A stretch of 64,000 nucleotides of DNA from assembly GCA_934754425.1 (NCBI GenBank), contig CAKVIN010000003.1:1-64000 (forward strand), written 5' to 3'. The notes under the pieces are model-generated. The model searched no databases, had not been told where the DNA came from, and saw nothing but the letters and a program-made list of their open reading frames with translations. This document shows, piece by piece, positions 16,574 through 25,819 of this stretch (positions within the stretch are counted from its first letter, which is position 1; each line of letters opens with the position of its first letter). The stretch is from an uncultured Candidatus Melainabacteria bacterium. GTDB taxonomy: Bacteria > Cyanobacteriota > Vampirovibrionia > Gastranaerophilales > Gastranaerophilaceae. The translations under genes were made by a program, and so were the position numbers.

Positions 16574-18400
16574 TTAGTATCTACCAACTTGATTTCTACC
16601 ATGTTCTTTTGCGTAATATAGACCTTTGTCTGCCCATTCTATTAAATCTTGTGGAGTTTGTGCATTCTCTGGGAATGTAGCTACTCCTAAACTTATTGTA
16701 ACAGGTGCTGTATCAACCGGCGTAAGATGGAATGGCTTTTCTGCAATAGCCTTACATAATCTGTTTGCGTGATTCATAGCTTCCTCTGCAGAAGTGTTTG
16801 GCAAGATTATGCTCATTTCTTCTCCGCCGTATCTACAAACATAATCTGTTGTTCTTGAATTATTTTTAAGTATTTGTGCAACTTGTCTTAACACTGCATC
16901 ACCGGCTTGGTGACCATATGTATCATTGAATTTTTTGAAAAAGTCAATATCTGCAATAATTAATGAGAAAGATTGGTTGTATCTTCTTGCGATGTCCATT
17001 TGTTTTCTTAAAGTATCCTGAAAATATCTGTGATTATATAATTCAGTTAAACCATCAATTGTCGCAAGTTTGTATTGATATTCAAAATCTCTTGCTTTTA
17101 ATAAATATTTTGCAAGGAATGAAAGTGCAAATGACATTATAATAGACATTACAGGTAATACAACAGGAATCCAAAGATTACATAATTCCATTACATAATA
17201 TGAAATAAATAAATACGCTATTGCAAATAATGTTGTAGATAAAAATGCAAACAATGTTGATGTTGAAAGCATTACTATTGCGCCAACTAAAGCTATAACC
17301 GCTAAGATAATAACAATATCAACAAAGACATCAGTTTTCTTAATGAAATTATTATCTAACATATTGTTAAAGAATGTTGCATGCACTTCTACTCCTGGAT
17401 AAACATTATCTTGTACAGGGATACTTTTTGTATCATGCAAACTCATTGCAGTAGTTCCAATAATAACAATTTTATCTTTAAAATCGAATGGGGTAATTCC
17501 TTTTGGTAATTCGCCATTCATTTCTTTTATAATTTTATACATTGGAATAACAGTATGTGTTCCTGTTTCACCATACCAATTAAGTATTGCATCGCCATTT
17601 TTTGTTAATGGAATTAAAGTATCAGCAACTTTTAAATTTCCTTTAGCATCTATTTCAAAATCTTTTACATTTTTTTGTTCAATATAATCTGCAGCGGCTT
17701 TAAAAGAAACATAAGGATAATAATTATCTTTATAAACTACAACCGGTGCAACTGTTCTTAAGATACCGTCACCGCTTCTTAAAACATTAAGCATGCCTAT
17801 ATTAACATTTCCATTTAATAGAGATGGTAAAATCGGTCTGCAATTTGAATAACTGTTTTTCTTTTTAATATTTGTTTTTGACTTGTTATCAATGTTTACA
17901 GCAATTCTTGAAGGTAAATCTATCGGTAAACGTACATCAGTAGGTTCTTTATCCAAGTTCATACCTGTATAAATATTTGAATATTTGTTCATTGAATCAG
18001 AAAGATATTTATCTCCTTCAGGAGCTGTTTTTATTGATTTTATAAACATCAAATCAAAAATTATAGCTTGCGGATTTTCTTTTTCTATATAATTAATCAA
18101 ATCGCCATAAACATTTCTTGGCAAAGGCCATTCACCATATTTGTCCCAAAGAGTTTCTAAACTTGCATCATCTATAGCTAACACTACAATATCGTTATTA
18201 GGTATCGGATGTTTATGAATAACTCTTAACCTTTGTCTATAGTCAAATGTTCTATTTTCAGCAACTTTGAAAAACGAAACAAATACGCTTTTTAGTGTTT
18301 CATTGTTTTGTAATAAAACAAATCCGATTAATAAAGTTGCCATAACCAATAATAAGTATGTTCCATAAATGAACCACTTTGTTTTAATAAGATTTTTCAT
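16574..18400 (-). CDS. CHASE2-GGDEF diguanylate cyclase
   Basis: This 608-residue membrane protein has an N-terminal transmembrane helix (about 12-30), a large extracytoplasmic CHASE2 sensor domain (about 40-340, with FDYRQRLRV and VVLAIDDASLE typical of the family), three transmembrane helices (about 350-440) and a GGDEF domain (about 450-608). The active-site loop is GGEEM at 525-529; the family allows GGEEF, and Met replaces the final Phe. An inhibitory I-site RTTD sits five residues before it, so product feedback is likely. DGLTELYNHRYFQ opens the domain. It should make cyclic di-GMP from GTP in response to an external signal. A good GGGGAG site precedes the ATG. Confidence 0.93.
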   Translation of the reverse strand: MKNLIKTKWFIYGTYLLLVMATLLIGFVLLQNNETLKSVFVSFFKVAENRTFDYRQRLRVIHKHPIPNNDIVVLAIDDASLETLWDKYGEWPLPRNVYGDLINYIEKENPQAIIFDLMFIKSIKTAPEGDKYLSDSMNKYSNIYTGMNLDKEPTDVRLPIDLPSRIAVNIDNKSKTNIKKKNSYSNCRPILPSLLNGNVNIGMLNVLRSGDGILRTVAPVVVYKDNYYPYVSFKAAADYIEQKNVKDFEIDAKGNLKVADTLIPLTKNGDAILNWYGETGTHTVIPMYKIIKEMNGELPKGITPFDFKDKIVIIGTTAMSLHDTKSIPVQDNVYPGVEVHATFFNNMLDNNFIKKTDVFVDIVIILAVIALVGAIVMLSTSTLFAFLSTTLFAIAYLFISYYVMELCNLWIPVVLPVMSIIMSFALSFLAKYLLKARDFEYQYKLATIDGLTELYNHRYFQDTLRKQMDIARRYNQSFSLIIADIDFFKKFNDTYGHQAGDAVLRQVAQILKNNSRTTDYVCRYGGEEMSIILPNTSAEEAMNHANRLCKAIAEKPFHLTPVDTAPVTISLGVATFPENAQTPQDLIEWADKGLYYAKEHGRNQVGRY

Positions 18401-18410
18401 ATCTCCCCTT

Positions 18411-18572
18411 CTATATTCTTGTATAATTAACTTTTATTTTCTTCGGTAAGAACTTATCACTAACAAGTCCTTTTTCGATAATACTGTTATTAATTTTTAA
18501 AAGTTCCGTAGATTGTAATAAATCTAACGGATGGAGTAAATATTTTAACAAACATTCTTCGTGTAAATTCAT
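18411..18572 (-). CDS. 53-residue small protein upstream of the cyclase
   Basis: An ATG with AAGGAT at proper distance opens a 53-codon frame that stops 10 bases before the cyclase start, as in an operon. The product begins MNLHEECLLKYLLHPLDLLQ and ends in a basic stretch. No family is recognised and there is no membrane segment. It may be an accessory or leader peptide of the cyclase gene. Confidence 0.5.
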   Translation of the reverse strand: MNLHEECLLKYLLHPLDLLQSTELLKINNSIIEKGLVSDKFLPKKIKVNYTRI

Positions 18573-18710
18573 AATTCATCCTTATCTTACAATACATTTA
18601 CCGAGGTAAAGTAATTATATAGTACACCTATATTTTTAACGGCAAATATTGACTTTTCTTTAACGATTATTAAAACGATACTACAAATGATGTATTTATA
18701 TATAAAAAAT

Positions 18711-18737
18711 TCAAAAAAACAAAATATATGCCGATAT
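18711..18737 (+). promoter_or_regulatory. Sigma-28-type promoter of fliE
   Basis: TCAA (18711-18714), 15 bases, then GCCGATAT (18730-18737), one mismatch in each box against TAAA-N15-GCCGATAA. It lies 23 bases before the fliE start, which fits expression by the FliA-like factor encoded at 1904-2722. Confidence 0.5.
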
Positions 18738-18760
18738 AAAAATAAAAAGAGGTGAAATAT

Positions 18761-19099
18761 ATGTTCAAAGGTTTTTATCCAAGATATGATTTAGAAGCAA
18801 GAATTCAACATACTAAACTTGATAGTTGGGGAAGTATTCCATCAGCTCGAATGAGTAGAGTGGAAGAACCTGCAACATCTGATTTTCAAAGTGTCATGTC
18901 CGGTTTGGTTGAAAACCTTAATACATCTATGAATGCACCAGACAACTTATTGAAAGATGCGATGATGGGTTCGGAAAATGTTGATATCCATGATGTTATG
19001 GTAGCAATGTCAAAAGCTGAAATTGCCGTTAACGTAGCAACAACAGCAACCGGTAAAGTCATCCAAGCGTATGATAAAATAATGCAAATTCAAATTTAG
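18761..19099 (+). CDS. fliE: Flagellar hook-basal body complex protein FliE
   Basis: This 112-residue protein ends in the conserved FliE block: VDIHDVMVAMSKAEIAVNVA followed by KVIQAYDKIMQIQI. FliE joins the MS ring (FliF) to the rod at the base of the flagellum. I use the ATG at 18761, because AGAGGTG sits six bases ahead of it; the GTG nine bases upstream lies inside that site. The FliF gene follows 51 bases later, as in many flagellar operons. The N-terminal half is less conserved, as usual. Confidence 0.9.
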   Translation: MFKGFYPRYDLEARIQHTKLDSWGSIPSARMSRVEEPATSDFQSVMSGLVENLNTSMNAPDNLLKDAMMGSENVDIHDVMVAMSKAEIAVNVATTATGKVIQAYDKIMQIQI

Positions 19100-19150
19100 G
19101 CTTCTCATATTTGATTTATATGTGTATAATATTATTAATAGGGCAGGATT

Positions 19151-20821
19151 ATGGATTTTAAAAAGTTATTAGAGAATAAGATTCTTTTAGCCTCCATCGT
19201 AGGAGGTGTTGTTCTGCTCTTAGTGGTATTTATTGTATGCGGAACAATCGCAGCTTCTAATAAATCAAAAAATGAGCAAGTTGACGTTAGTAAAGAGCCT
19301 TTAAAAGAAGATGTTGACTTATTAACAACTGACAATTTAGGTAAAGCTCTTGAGATTCAAGCTTTGTTATCACGTAATAATATTGTTGCATCTCGTGCTG
19401 TAGACGGTACAAAATCTGTATTAAAACTTAAAAAAGGCGATTGTACCCCAGGGATGAAAAAATGTACAACAGAACAACGTGACCGTGCGATTATGGTTAT
19501 TGTTGAAAGTGGTTTGTACGATCAAAATGTCGGATTGGAAATCTTCGATAAAGGTGATTTTACTTCAACAAAGGAAGATAAAAAAATTAGACTTGTAAGA
19601 GCTATGAACGGTGAATTAGCTCGTCTTATCAGAAGAATTGACGGAATTGAAAACGCATCTGTATTTATTTCTATTCCTGAACAAACAATGTTTACACAAA
19701 ATCAAAAACCTGTTACAGCAACAGTACAATTACAGGTTGCTGTTGGTCAAACACTTAGTATGGGAACAGTTAAGGCTGTTTCTAATTTGTTGTTAGGCAG
19801 TGTATCAGGCTTAAAAGCTGAAAATATTTCTATTACTGATACAAACGGACACGTTTATAACAGTCTAGTCGATGCTCAGTCTGAAATGATTGAACGCTTG
19901 CAAGAGAATGATAAATACATGCAAGAAAAAGTTCAAACTCAGTTAAATCGTTTAATCGGACAAGGAAAATATGTTGCAACTGTTAGTACTTTCTTGAAAC
20001 AAGCACCTGTAGAAAAATTCACAATTGAATATGATCCAAATAAAAAAGCATCTGTAAATGAACAAACTTTCTCTGAAGGTTTAGGTGATCAAACTCAGGA
20101 TGTTAATAAAAGTACTAATGCAGTTAGTGTATATCTTCCAAATGGTTTACCTGCAGGTAGTTCTGATTCTTCTCAAAATAGAAGTTATTCAAGAACTGCA
20201 AGAGAAACACAATATGGGGTTACGAAAACTCAAACTAACGAATACATGTCACCGGGAACACTGGAAGAGATTTCAATTGCTGTAACTTTAGAAAAAGATG
20301 CGCTTCCTGTTGAATTAACTCTTGAAGAGTTGAAAGAATTAGTTGCTCACGCAGCAAGCCCAAAAGCAAATCCAGAAAATGTAACAATAGCTTTTGCTGA
20401 TTCTCTTGACCCATTTATGGCGGGTGATAAGAATGTTAAAGCTCCAATTAAGGCAGATCACGGAAATCCTTGGTGGTTAGCAATCGCTCTATTAGCCTTT
20501 GGTTTATTCTTCGGACAAAAAGCATTAACCCAAAAAATTAATAATGCAAAAATGGCTCAACAAGAAGAATTAGAAAAATTAAGAGCAATGAATGAAGCTC
20601 AAGAAAAACAAATTAAAGACTTGAGTGTAAATGCTGCTGATTTAATACAAAAGCAATCACAACTTCAACAAGGACTTTTGGAACAACAAAATAAACCTGT
20701 TCCTATTCCAACTTCAGGCGCAGAAATAAGAGAAGCTCTAAGGGAATTAAAACGTGAATTTGATGGTGTTGATGATTCCGAAGCAGGTGAAAAAATTAGA
20801 AGTTGGATTGAGCAAGGTTAA
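19151..20821 (+). CDS. fliF: Flagellar MS-ring protein FliF
   Basis: This 556-residue protein has the full FliF layout: an N-terminal transmembrane helix (about 12-38), ring-building motifs in the periplasm (residues about 55-400, including NASVFISIPEQTMF and VSNLLLGSVSGLKAENISITD), a second transmembrane helix (WWLAIALLAFGLFFG, about 440-455) and a cytoplasmic tail (about 460-556) with an acidic end that normally binds FliG. It forms the membrane base of the flagellum and houses the export gate. No fliG, fliH or fliI follows; the next gene is a symporter, so the flagellar operon is split in this genome. Confidence 0.93.
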   Translation: MDFKKLLENKILLASIVGGVVLLLVVFIVCGTIAASNKSKNEQVDVSKEPLKEDVDLLTTDNLGKALEIQALLSRNNIVASRAVDGTKSVLKLKKGDCTPGMKKCTTEQRDRAIMVIVESGLYDQNVGLEIFDKGDFTSTKEDKKIRLVRAMNGELARLIRRIDGIENASVFISIPEQTMFTQNQKPVTATVQLQVAVGQTLSMGTVKAVSNLLLGSVSGLKAENISITDTNGHVYNSLVDAQSEMIERLQENDKYMQEKVQTQLNRLIGQGKYVATVSTFLKQAPVEKFTIEYDPNKKASVNEQTFSEGLGDQTQDVNKSTNAVSVYLPNGLPAGSSDSSQNRSYSRTARETQYGVTKTQTNEYMSPGTLEEISIAVTLEKDALPVELTLEELKELVAHAASPKANPENVTIAFADSLDPFMAGDKNVKAPIKADHGNPWWLAIALLAFGLFFGQKALTQKINNAKMAQQEELEKLRAMNEAQEKQIKDLSVNAADLIQKQSQLQQGLLEQQNKPVPIPTSGAEIREALRELKREFDGVDDSEAGEKIRSWIEQG

Positions 20822-20851
20822 TTCTACACTTTTTTGTAGTAGAATAGTTTT

Positions 20852-22327
20852 ATGAATTTAGATGCCGCAATAGATAGTATATTATCACCTATAGCTGATA
20901 AAGTATCCGGAGTGATTTTTTCATATATCACAATATCTGGAGTGAAAGTTGAATTTTTAGTTGCTCTTTTAATTGGCGCAGCCTTGTATTTTACTTTTAG
21001 AACAGGATTTATTGGGATATGGGGTTTTAAGCACGCAATAAAATTAATAACAAATAATTATAAGCATAATAATCCGAATGGATATCAAAGAAAAAAGAAA
21101 GGTGAGTTATCTTCTTTTCAAGCTTTGAGTGCAACAATTTCAGCTTCAGCCGGTATTGGTAATGTCGCAGGTTCAGCAGCTGCTGTATCTATTGGTGGCC
21201 CTGGAGTTATTTTTTGGATGATTGTTGCGGGCTTTTTTTCTATGGCATTAAAGTTTTCAGAAGTATTGCTTGGAGTTAAATTTAGGCAAACAAATCCAGA
21301 TGGAACAGTTTCCGGCGGTCCAATGTATTATATTCCGATAGCTTTTAGAGGTAATAAATTTTTAGAAAAAATTGGTATAAATTTATCTAAAATATATGCT
21401 ATATGTTGTATTTTTGCAATGATTGGCGGTTGGAATTTATTCCAGATTAATGCTATGACGGCACAATACACAGAAGTTACGGGTGGAAATTCAAGTATTT
21501 TTAACAACAATGGTTGGATTTTAGGTTTAATAGTTGCTGTAATTACTTGGTTTACAATTATCGGCGGAATTAAAGCTATAGGTAAATTTACTTCAAAAGT
21601 AACACCTGTAATGTGTTCTTTATATGTAATCAGTGCTTTTTTAGTTTGTTTAATAAATATTAATCATTTGCCGGAAACTATTGTATTAATTATAAAAGAA
21701 GCATTTTCTCCAAAAGCAATGACCGGCGGTGCGTTTGCTTGTTTATTATGGGGATTTAGACGTGCAATGTTTGCAAATGAATCCGGATTAGGAACTGCTC
21801 CGATTGCTTTTTCGGCTGTTAATACAAATAAACCAGTAGCACAAGCGTTTATTTCAATGCTTCAACCTTTCGTAGATACTGTTATAGTCGGTGTTGCTAC
21901 AGCTTTTGTTATAGTTGTTTCAAAAGCTTATTTAACAGTAGATGGCATTGCAGGTATTGAATTAACTTCAAAAGCATTCGGTACAATATGTCCGGCTTTT
22001 CCAATTTTATTAACAATAATGGCGAGTTGTTTTGTACTTTCAACAATGCTTTGCGGTTCATATTACGGCTTGAAGGCTTGGGGATTTTTGTTTGGTGAAT
22101 CAAAAACTAAAACAAGAATCTTTCAGGTTATTTACTGTTTGTGTATAATCGCCGGTTCTGCGATGAATTTTCAAAGTATTATAAATTTATCAGATGCAGT
22201 AACTTTATTTCTAGCTGTTCCAAACTTAATAGCAGTCTTTATTTTGTCCGGAGTAGTGATAAAAGAATTAAAACGCTATTGTGAAAAATATAATGTAGGA
22301 ACTCAAATATCAAAATTTTTAAAATAA
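20852..22327 (+). CDS. Alanine/glycine:sodium symporter (AGCS family)
   Basis: This 491-residue integral membrane protein of about 11 helices belongs to the AGCS family. Signatures include SAGIGNVAGSAAAVSIGGPG, the SGGPMYYI motif near 150 and MFANESGLGTAPIA near 310. It takes up alanine or glycine with sodium. A possible -10 hexamer TAGAAT lies six bases before the ATG and no ribosome binding site is visible, so the start may be leaderless or poorly translated. Unrelated to the flagellar genes upstream. Confidence 0.93.
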   Translation: MNLDAAIDSILSPIADKVSGVIFSYITISGVKVEFLVALLIGAALYFTFRTGFIGIWGFKHAIKLITNNYKHNNPNGYQRKKKGELSSFQALSATISASAGIGNVAGSAAAVSIGGPGVIFWMIVAGFFSMALKFSEVLLGVKFRQTNPDGTVSGGPMYYIPIAFRGNKFLEKIGINLSKIYAICCIFAMIGGWNLFQINAMTAQYTEVTGGNSSIFNNNGWILGLIVAVITWFTIIGGIKAIGKFTSKVTPVMCSLYVISAFLVCLININHLPETIVLIIKEAFSPKAMTGGAFACLLWGFRRAMFANESGLGTAPIAFSAVNTNKPVAQAFISMLQPFVDTVIVGVATAFVIVVSKAYLTVDGIAGIELTSKAFGTICPAFPILLTIMASCFVLSTMLCGSYYGLKAWGFLFGESKTKTRIFQVIYCLCIIAGSAMNFQSIINLSDAVTLFLAVPNLIAVFILSGVVIKELKRYCEKYNVGTQISKFLK

Positions 22328-22333
22328 TGATAT

Positions 22334-22708
22334 TTATAATAAAGCTTCTTGATAGGCGGATAAACACTTTAATGCAGTAGATTTTGGAATACAAAGTACA
22401 TCATAGTGTTCCGCAATATTTCTTACGTTATATGAAGCCGATATTATTACAATTTTTGTTTTTTTATAACAAGAAAAAGTTCTAATTTGTTCTATCAACC
22501 ATTCTCCTGCATATTTGGGTTCAAAATCTGTTTCCATTTGCAAGTCGGTTATTATAATATCAAGTGGGTTTTGTTTTAGTAAAATATCATAAGCCGCCTG
22601 TGCGCAATCAGCAGTTTGAATATCAACATCTTCCAGTAATTCTTGAACTATATTGGAATTATAATCTCGCCAACCTTTGACATCATCGACAATTAAAACA
22701 CTTTTCAT
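22334..22708 (-). CDS. Stand-alone response-regulator receiver domain
   Basis: This 124-residue protein is a lone receiver domain: acidic pair D8-D9, phospho-acceptor D55 in IITDLQM, a Ser at about 90 (VIISAS) and K109 in the conserved IPKS loop. There is no output domain, so it probably acts as a phospho-relay or by protein binding. It is the last gene of a tight four-gene operon that starts with a histidine kinase (23602-24948), a likely phosphodonor, although two metabolic genes lie between. Its start overlaps the end of the aroH gene by 4 bases. Confidence 0.88.
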   Translation of the reverse strand: MKSVLIVDDVKGWRDYNSNIVQELLEDVDIQTADCAQAAYDILLKQNPLDIIITDLQMETDFEPKYAGEWLIEQIRTFSCYKKTKIVIISASYNVRNIAEHYDVLCIPKSTALKCLSAYQEALL

Positions 22709-23055
22709 TTTCTTAGTTTTTCAGCTCCATCTAAATATACAAATTCCGGCACAAAATTTTCACCACAATTTACAACCAATAATACTCTAAGACATTTTGC
22801 CAAACTATCAGGCACGTCCAATTCATTAAAACACATCATTGGAACATCTTTCCATTTGAGATTAATTCTTGCATATTTTGCGGGAAAATCTGCATTCAAA
22901 TCTTTTGTTAATGTAAAAATTGCATGTGAAATTGAATCAATTTCTATTTTATTCTTTGCTACTAATTCTGTTAATAATTTAATTGTTGCTGCGCCTATAG
23001 CTTCTGCGCTGTTTTCTTCTACAGTTATTGCACCTCTTATACCTTTAGAAATCAT
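22705..23055 (-). CDS. aroH: Chorismate mutase, AroH type
   Basis: This 116-residue protein matches the monofunctional AroH family, which rearranges chorismate to prephenate for Phe and Tyr synthesis. Diagnostic segments are KGIRGAITVEENSAEAI at 4-20 with the catalytic Arg, the D-x-N-A-D-F-P-A loop and the MMCFNELDVPDSLAKCLRVLL region with substrate-binding Arg and Cys. Length is normal (about 115-127). It follows GAGG. It lies 2 bases from the Nudix gene and overlaps the receiver gene. Confidence 0.92.
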   Translation of the reverse strand: MISKGIRGAITVEENSAEAIGAATIKLLTELVAKNKIEIDSISHAIFTLTKDLNADFPAKYARINLKWKDVPMMCFNELDVPDSLAKCLRVLLVVNCGENFVPEFVYLDGAEKLRK

Positions 23056-23057
23056 TT

Positions 23058-23600
23058 TTATACCTCACTCAAATAAAATAATGCTGCTAATGTTGATGCA
23101 GTTAGCGCAACTCCGGAAGCTTCTTGTTCTTTAAGCCACGTATGAACATTATTTTTCTTTACTAAAATTCTATCAACAATTACTCCGCCATCACTTACCG
23201 GCTTAGAAACAATATTATATTCTTTAATAAAAGCAATTGCAATTGTTACTGTTTCAGAAACACACCCTGGGGAACTTGCAGTTTTTCTTGTCATAATTTT
23301 AACTTCATCAGCTCTAAGTCCAGTTTCTTCTAATAACTCAGCTTTTATTGCATCTTCTACCGTTTCTCCAATTCTCTCATCTCCTACTAATCCTGCAGGC
23401 AATGCTATCGAATATTTTGCAATGTTTTCTGCAACTAGAGGTGGGCGTTCTTCTTTTAAAAACAAAATTTCTTCATTATTTATTATTGGTAAAATGACCA
23501 CAACGTCACTTGCATTCGGTCTGTGCGCATAAACCCAATTTTTACCGGATTTAGATTTTGTACTTTTTAATTGTAAATACTTAGTATCATATAAAATCAT
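23058..23600 (-). CDS. Nudix hydrolase, ADP-ribose pyrophosphatase-like
   Basis: About 180 residues. The Nudix box G-x5-E-x7-xE-U-x-EE-x-G-U is present (GDERIGE, then AELLEETGL), with the metal-binding glutamates kept but the usual Arg before the first of them replaced by Ala. An upstream PAGLVGDE segment is typical of ADP-ribose pyrophosphatases. I start at the second Met because GGAG lies eight bases ahead of it; the first ATG at 23612 overlaps the kinase gene and has no such site. Confidence 0.87.
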   Translation of the reverse strand: MILYDTKYLQLKSTKSKSGKNWVYAHRPNASDVVVILPIINNEEILFLKEERPPLVAENIAKYSIALPAGLVGDERIGETVEDAIKAELLEETGLRADEVKIMTRKTASSPGCVSETVTIAIAFIKEYNIVSKPVSDGGVIVDRILVKKNNVHTWLKEQEASGVALTASTLAALFYLSEV

Positions 23601-23601
23601 G

Positions 23602-24948
23602 CTATTCTCCATAATGTAAATTCAAATTCATAACAGCAGGAAGTTTTATTGTAAATTCTGTATATTCACCGGCCTCACTTTCAACTGTTAATTCGCCACC
23701 GTGCCCTTTAACTATTTGTAGAGCTAAATATAAACCCAGACCGGTTCCGATTTTCCTGAATTTTTTTGCTGCAGAATAATATTTATTAAAAATTTTATCA
23801 ATATCGGTTTGAGAAATTCCTGCTCCATAGTCTTTTACTTTTATAATAATATACTGTGGAATTTCGCCGATTGAAATTTCTATCGGGAAATTAGGCTCAC
23901 CATATGATATCGCATTTTGTATAAGATTTTTAAGAACTCTTTTTAATTGGATTTTATCTGCATAAACTCTAATATCTCGTTGTGATGAGAATTTTAATTC
24001 ATTATTATTCTTTTCTGAAATAGGTGACATTTCATCAATTATTTCACTAATAAATCCCTTGAGCATAATATTTTCTTTATGTAATGATATATTTCCATCA
24101 CGATATTTATAAGTTTCTAGAACTATTTGAACCAAATCCAATAATTCTTTATTAGAAACTTGCATATTTTTAAGAGCAATTTCTTGTTTTTCTGAAATTG
24201 GACCAAAGCTTTTGTTTAAAAATAATTCCAACATATTAGTTTCTGCAATAATAGGTACTTTTAAATCATGAGTTAATGTAGCAACAAAATCTTCTTTTAA
24301 ATTTTCTAGTTCTCGTTGATCTGTTACATTTTTTATAATAATAATAAAACGACGTTTTCTATCTTCCAGTTTTAATTCCATAGAACTCGCAGAAAAATTA
24401 GAAGCACGATTTGCTTTTATATATATATCATTTTCTTTTAAATATTCTATTTTTGTTCTATCTTGAAGAACTATATAATTGCTTATCGGTGTTCCGACTA
24501 TTTTTTTTCCGGAAATACCAAACCATTCGCTTATTTTAGGAGTAGCTCTTAAAATTCGATGATTTTCATCTATAATTACTAAACCATCAGACAAAGAGTT
24601 GATAACGGCTTCTAAAAATTTATTTTGTCGATGCAATTCATTCTGATATTCAATAATCATTTTTTCTCTATCATAAAGAGTTTCAATCATCCTATTGATA
24701 CTATCCGCTAACGGTTCCGCATTAGGGAGCTCAATTCTGGTAACCTTTTTAGTCAAATCTCCATATCTGACAGAATTTACAGTTTTGGTTATTGTGCCTA
24801 AATAATCATTTATTCGTGTCCATCTTTTACCGGTTTTTCTTGCAGAAATAAACAATATAACAAGAACTAACAATACAAATAAATTCAAAATATGAATCAT
24901 AATCATACTATTATCTTCGAAAAAATAATTTAAAGTATTTAGAAGCAT
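23602..24948 (-). CDS. Membrane sensor histidine kinase with PAS domain
   Basis: This 448-residue protein has one transmembrane helix (about 17-36), a HAMP-like linker (about 40-95), a PAS domain (about 110-205), a HisKA domain with phospho-accepting H227 in FVATLTHDLKVP and a HATPase domain with N-box LIQNAISYG, G1 KDYGAGIS and G2 GTGLGLYL. There is almost no external domain, so it likely senses a cytosolic or membrane cue through PAS. The lone receiver at 22334 in the same operon is the obvious partner, but this is inferred from context. Confidence 0.92.
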   Translation of the reverse strand: MLLNTLNYFFEDNSMIMIHILNLFVLLVLVILFISARKTGKRWTRINDYLGTITKTVNSVRYGDLTKKVTRIELPNAEPLADSINRMIETLYDREKMIIEYQNELHRQNKFLEAVINSLSDGLVIIDENHRILRATPKISEWFGISGKKIVGTPISNYIVLQDRTKIEYLKENDIYIKANRASNFSASSMELKLEDRKRRFIIIIKNVTDQRELENLKEDFVATLTHDLKVPIIAETNMLELFLNKSFGPISEKQEIALKNMQVSNKELLDLVQIVLETYKYRDGNISLHKENIMLKGFISEIIDEMSPISEKNNNELKFSSQRDIRVYADKIQLKRVLKNLIQNAISYGEPNFPIEISIGEIPQYIIIKVKDYGAGISQTDIDKIFNKYYSAAKKFRKIGTGLGLYLALQIVKGHGGELTVESEAGEYTEFTIKLPAVMNLNLHYGE

Positions 24949-25010
24949 GAAAACTTGTCCTATTTTATTATTTTATGGTACAATTATACCAGAAAACTAG
25001 GGAAGATTAA

Positions 25011-25799
25011 ATGAAAAAAATTTCAGAATTAATGTTGGGAGTATATTTGAGCTTTGTCATGCCGGTTTGTTTTGCGGCAGATAAGTTTGATATTTTACCG
25101 GATTTGCCGGAGCCTTTGGCTAGCGCAGCGCAAGCCTCTGCTGTGTCAACAACGGATGCTGCAAATACTTTAACTACACAGTCAGTAGGGCAAGAACCTA
25201 ATTTTTTGTCTATGATATTTTCTTTAGTTTTTGTAATATTATTAATTTATGCAACTGGTATTTTGTATACAAAACTTAACAAATTTGGAATAAAAACTTT
25301 GAAAAAACAAATAGGAGATAATTCATCTTCTCAAGTGTCGGTAATATCAACTACTCCTTTAGGTTCAAATAAAACTTTGCACGTAGTAGAATTAGATGGA
25401 AAAAGAATGTTGATAGGGGCTTCAGCAAATTCAATTGATTTGATTAAAGATTTAGGAACATTTCCTCCGACAGATGAGATTGAAGATGGTGAATATTCTA
25501 AGATAGAAATACCAAATATAAGAATACCAAGAATTGAAATCCCAAAAATTGAAATTCCAGGTTTTACAAAGGTCGTGTCCAAAAGAAGCAAACCTGTGCA
25601 TGATGAAGAAAAACAAGGTGAAAAATCTTCTGATAATGATGGATTTGAAATATCTGAAATCTATGAAGAAGAAAATCCGGATGGAATTATTGATAAATTA
25701 TTCCATACAGCAACGGAAGAAAGTGTATTACAAGAACAAAAAGAGAATGAGCATAAGGTAGATCCTGATGAATTTGCTTTATATCAGAAATATCTATAA
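25011..25799 (+). CDS. fliO: Flagellar biosynthesis protein FliO
   Basis: This 262-residue protein carries an N-terminal signal-like segment (about 1-22), one transmembrane helix (SMIFSLVFVILLIYATGILY, about 65-85) and the FliO core, a small cytosolic beta domain with VSVISTTPLGSNKTLHVVELDGKRMLIGAS at about 108-140. A long acidic tail (about 170-262), longer than in most FliO, includes a proline/isoleucine repeat, five copies of an I-P-x-I-x/R-I-P pattern at about 162-185. FliO helps assemble the FliP export-gate ring. No fliP, fliQ or fliR is adjacent. Confidence 0.85.
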   Translation: MKKISELMLGVYLSFVMPVCFAADKFDILPDLPEPLASAAQASAVSTTDAANTLTTQSVGQEPNFLSMIFSLVFVILLIYATGILYTKLNKFGIKTLKKQIGDNSSSQVSVISTTPLGSNKTLHVVELDGKRMLIGASANSIDLIKDLGTFPPTDEIEDGEYSKIEIPNIRIPRIEIPKIEIPGFTKVVSKRSKPVHDEEKQGEKSSDNDGFEISEIYEEENPDGIIDKLFHTATEESVLQEQKENEHKVDPDEFALYQKYL

Positions 25800-25819
25800 T
25801 ATTTTTATTCGGAGTGTAT

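Noticed and set aside
20822..20846. Terminator between fliF and the symporter
   Set aside because: The stem is short and ends in the probable -10 of the next gene; evidence is too weak.
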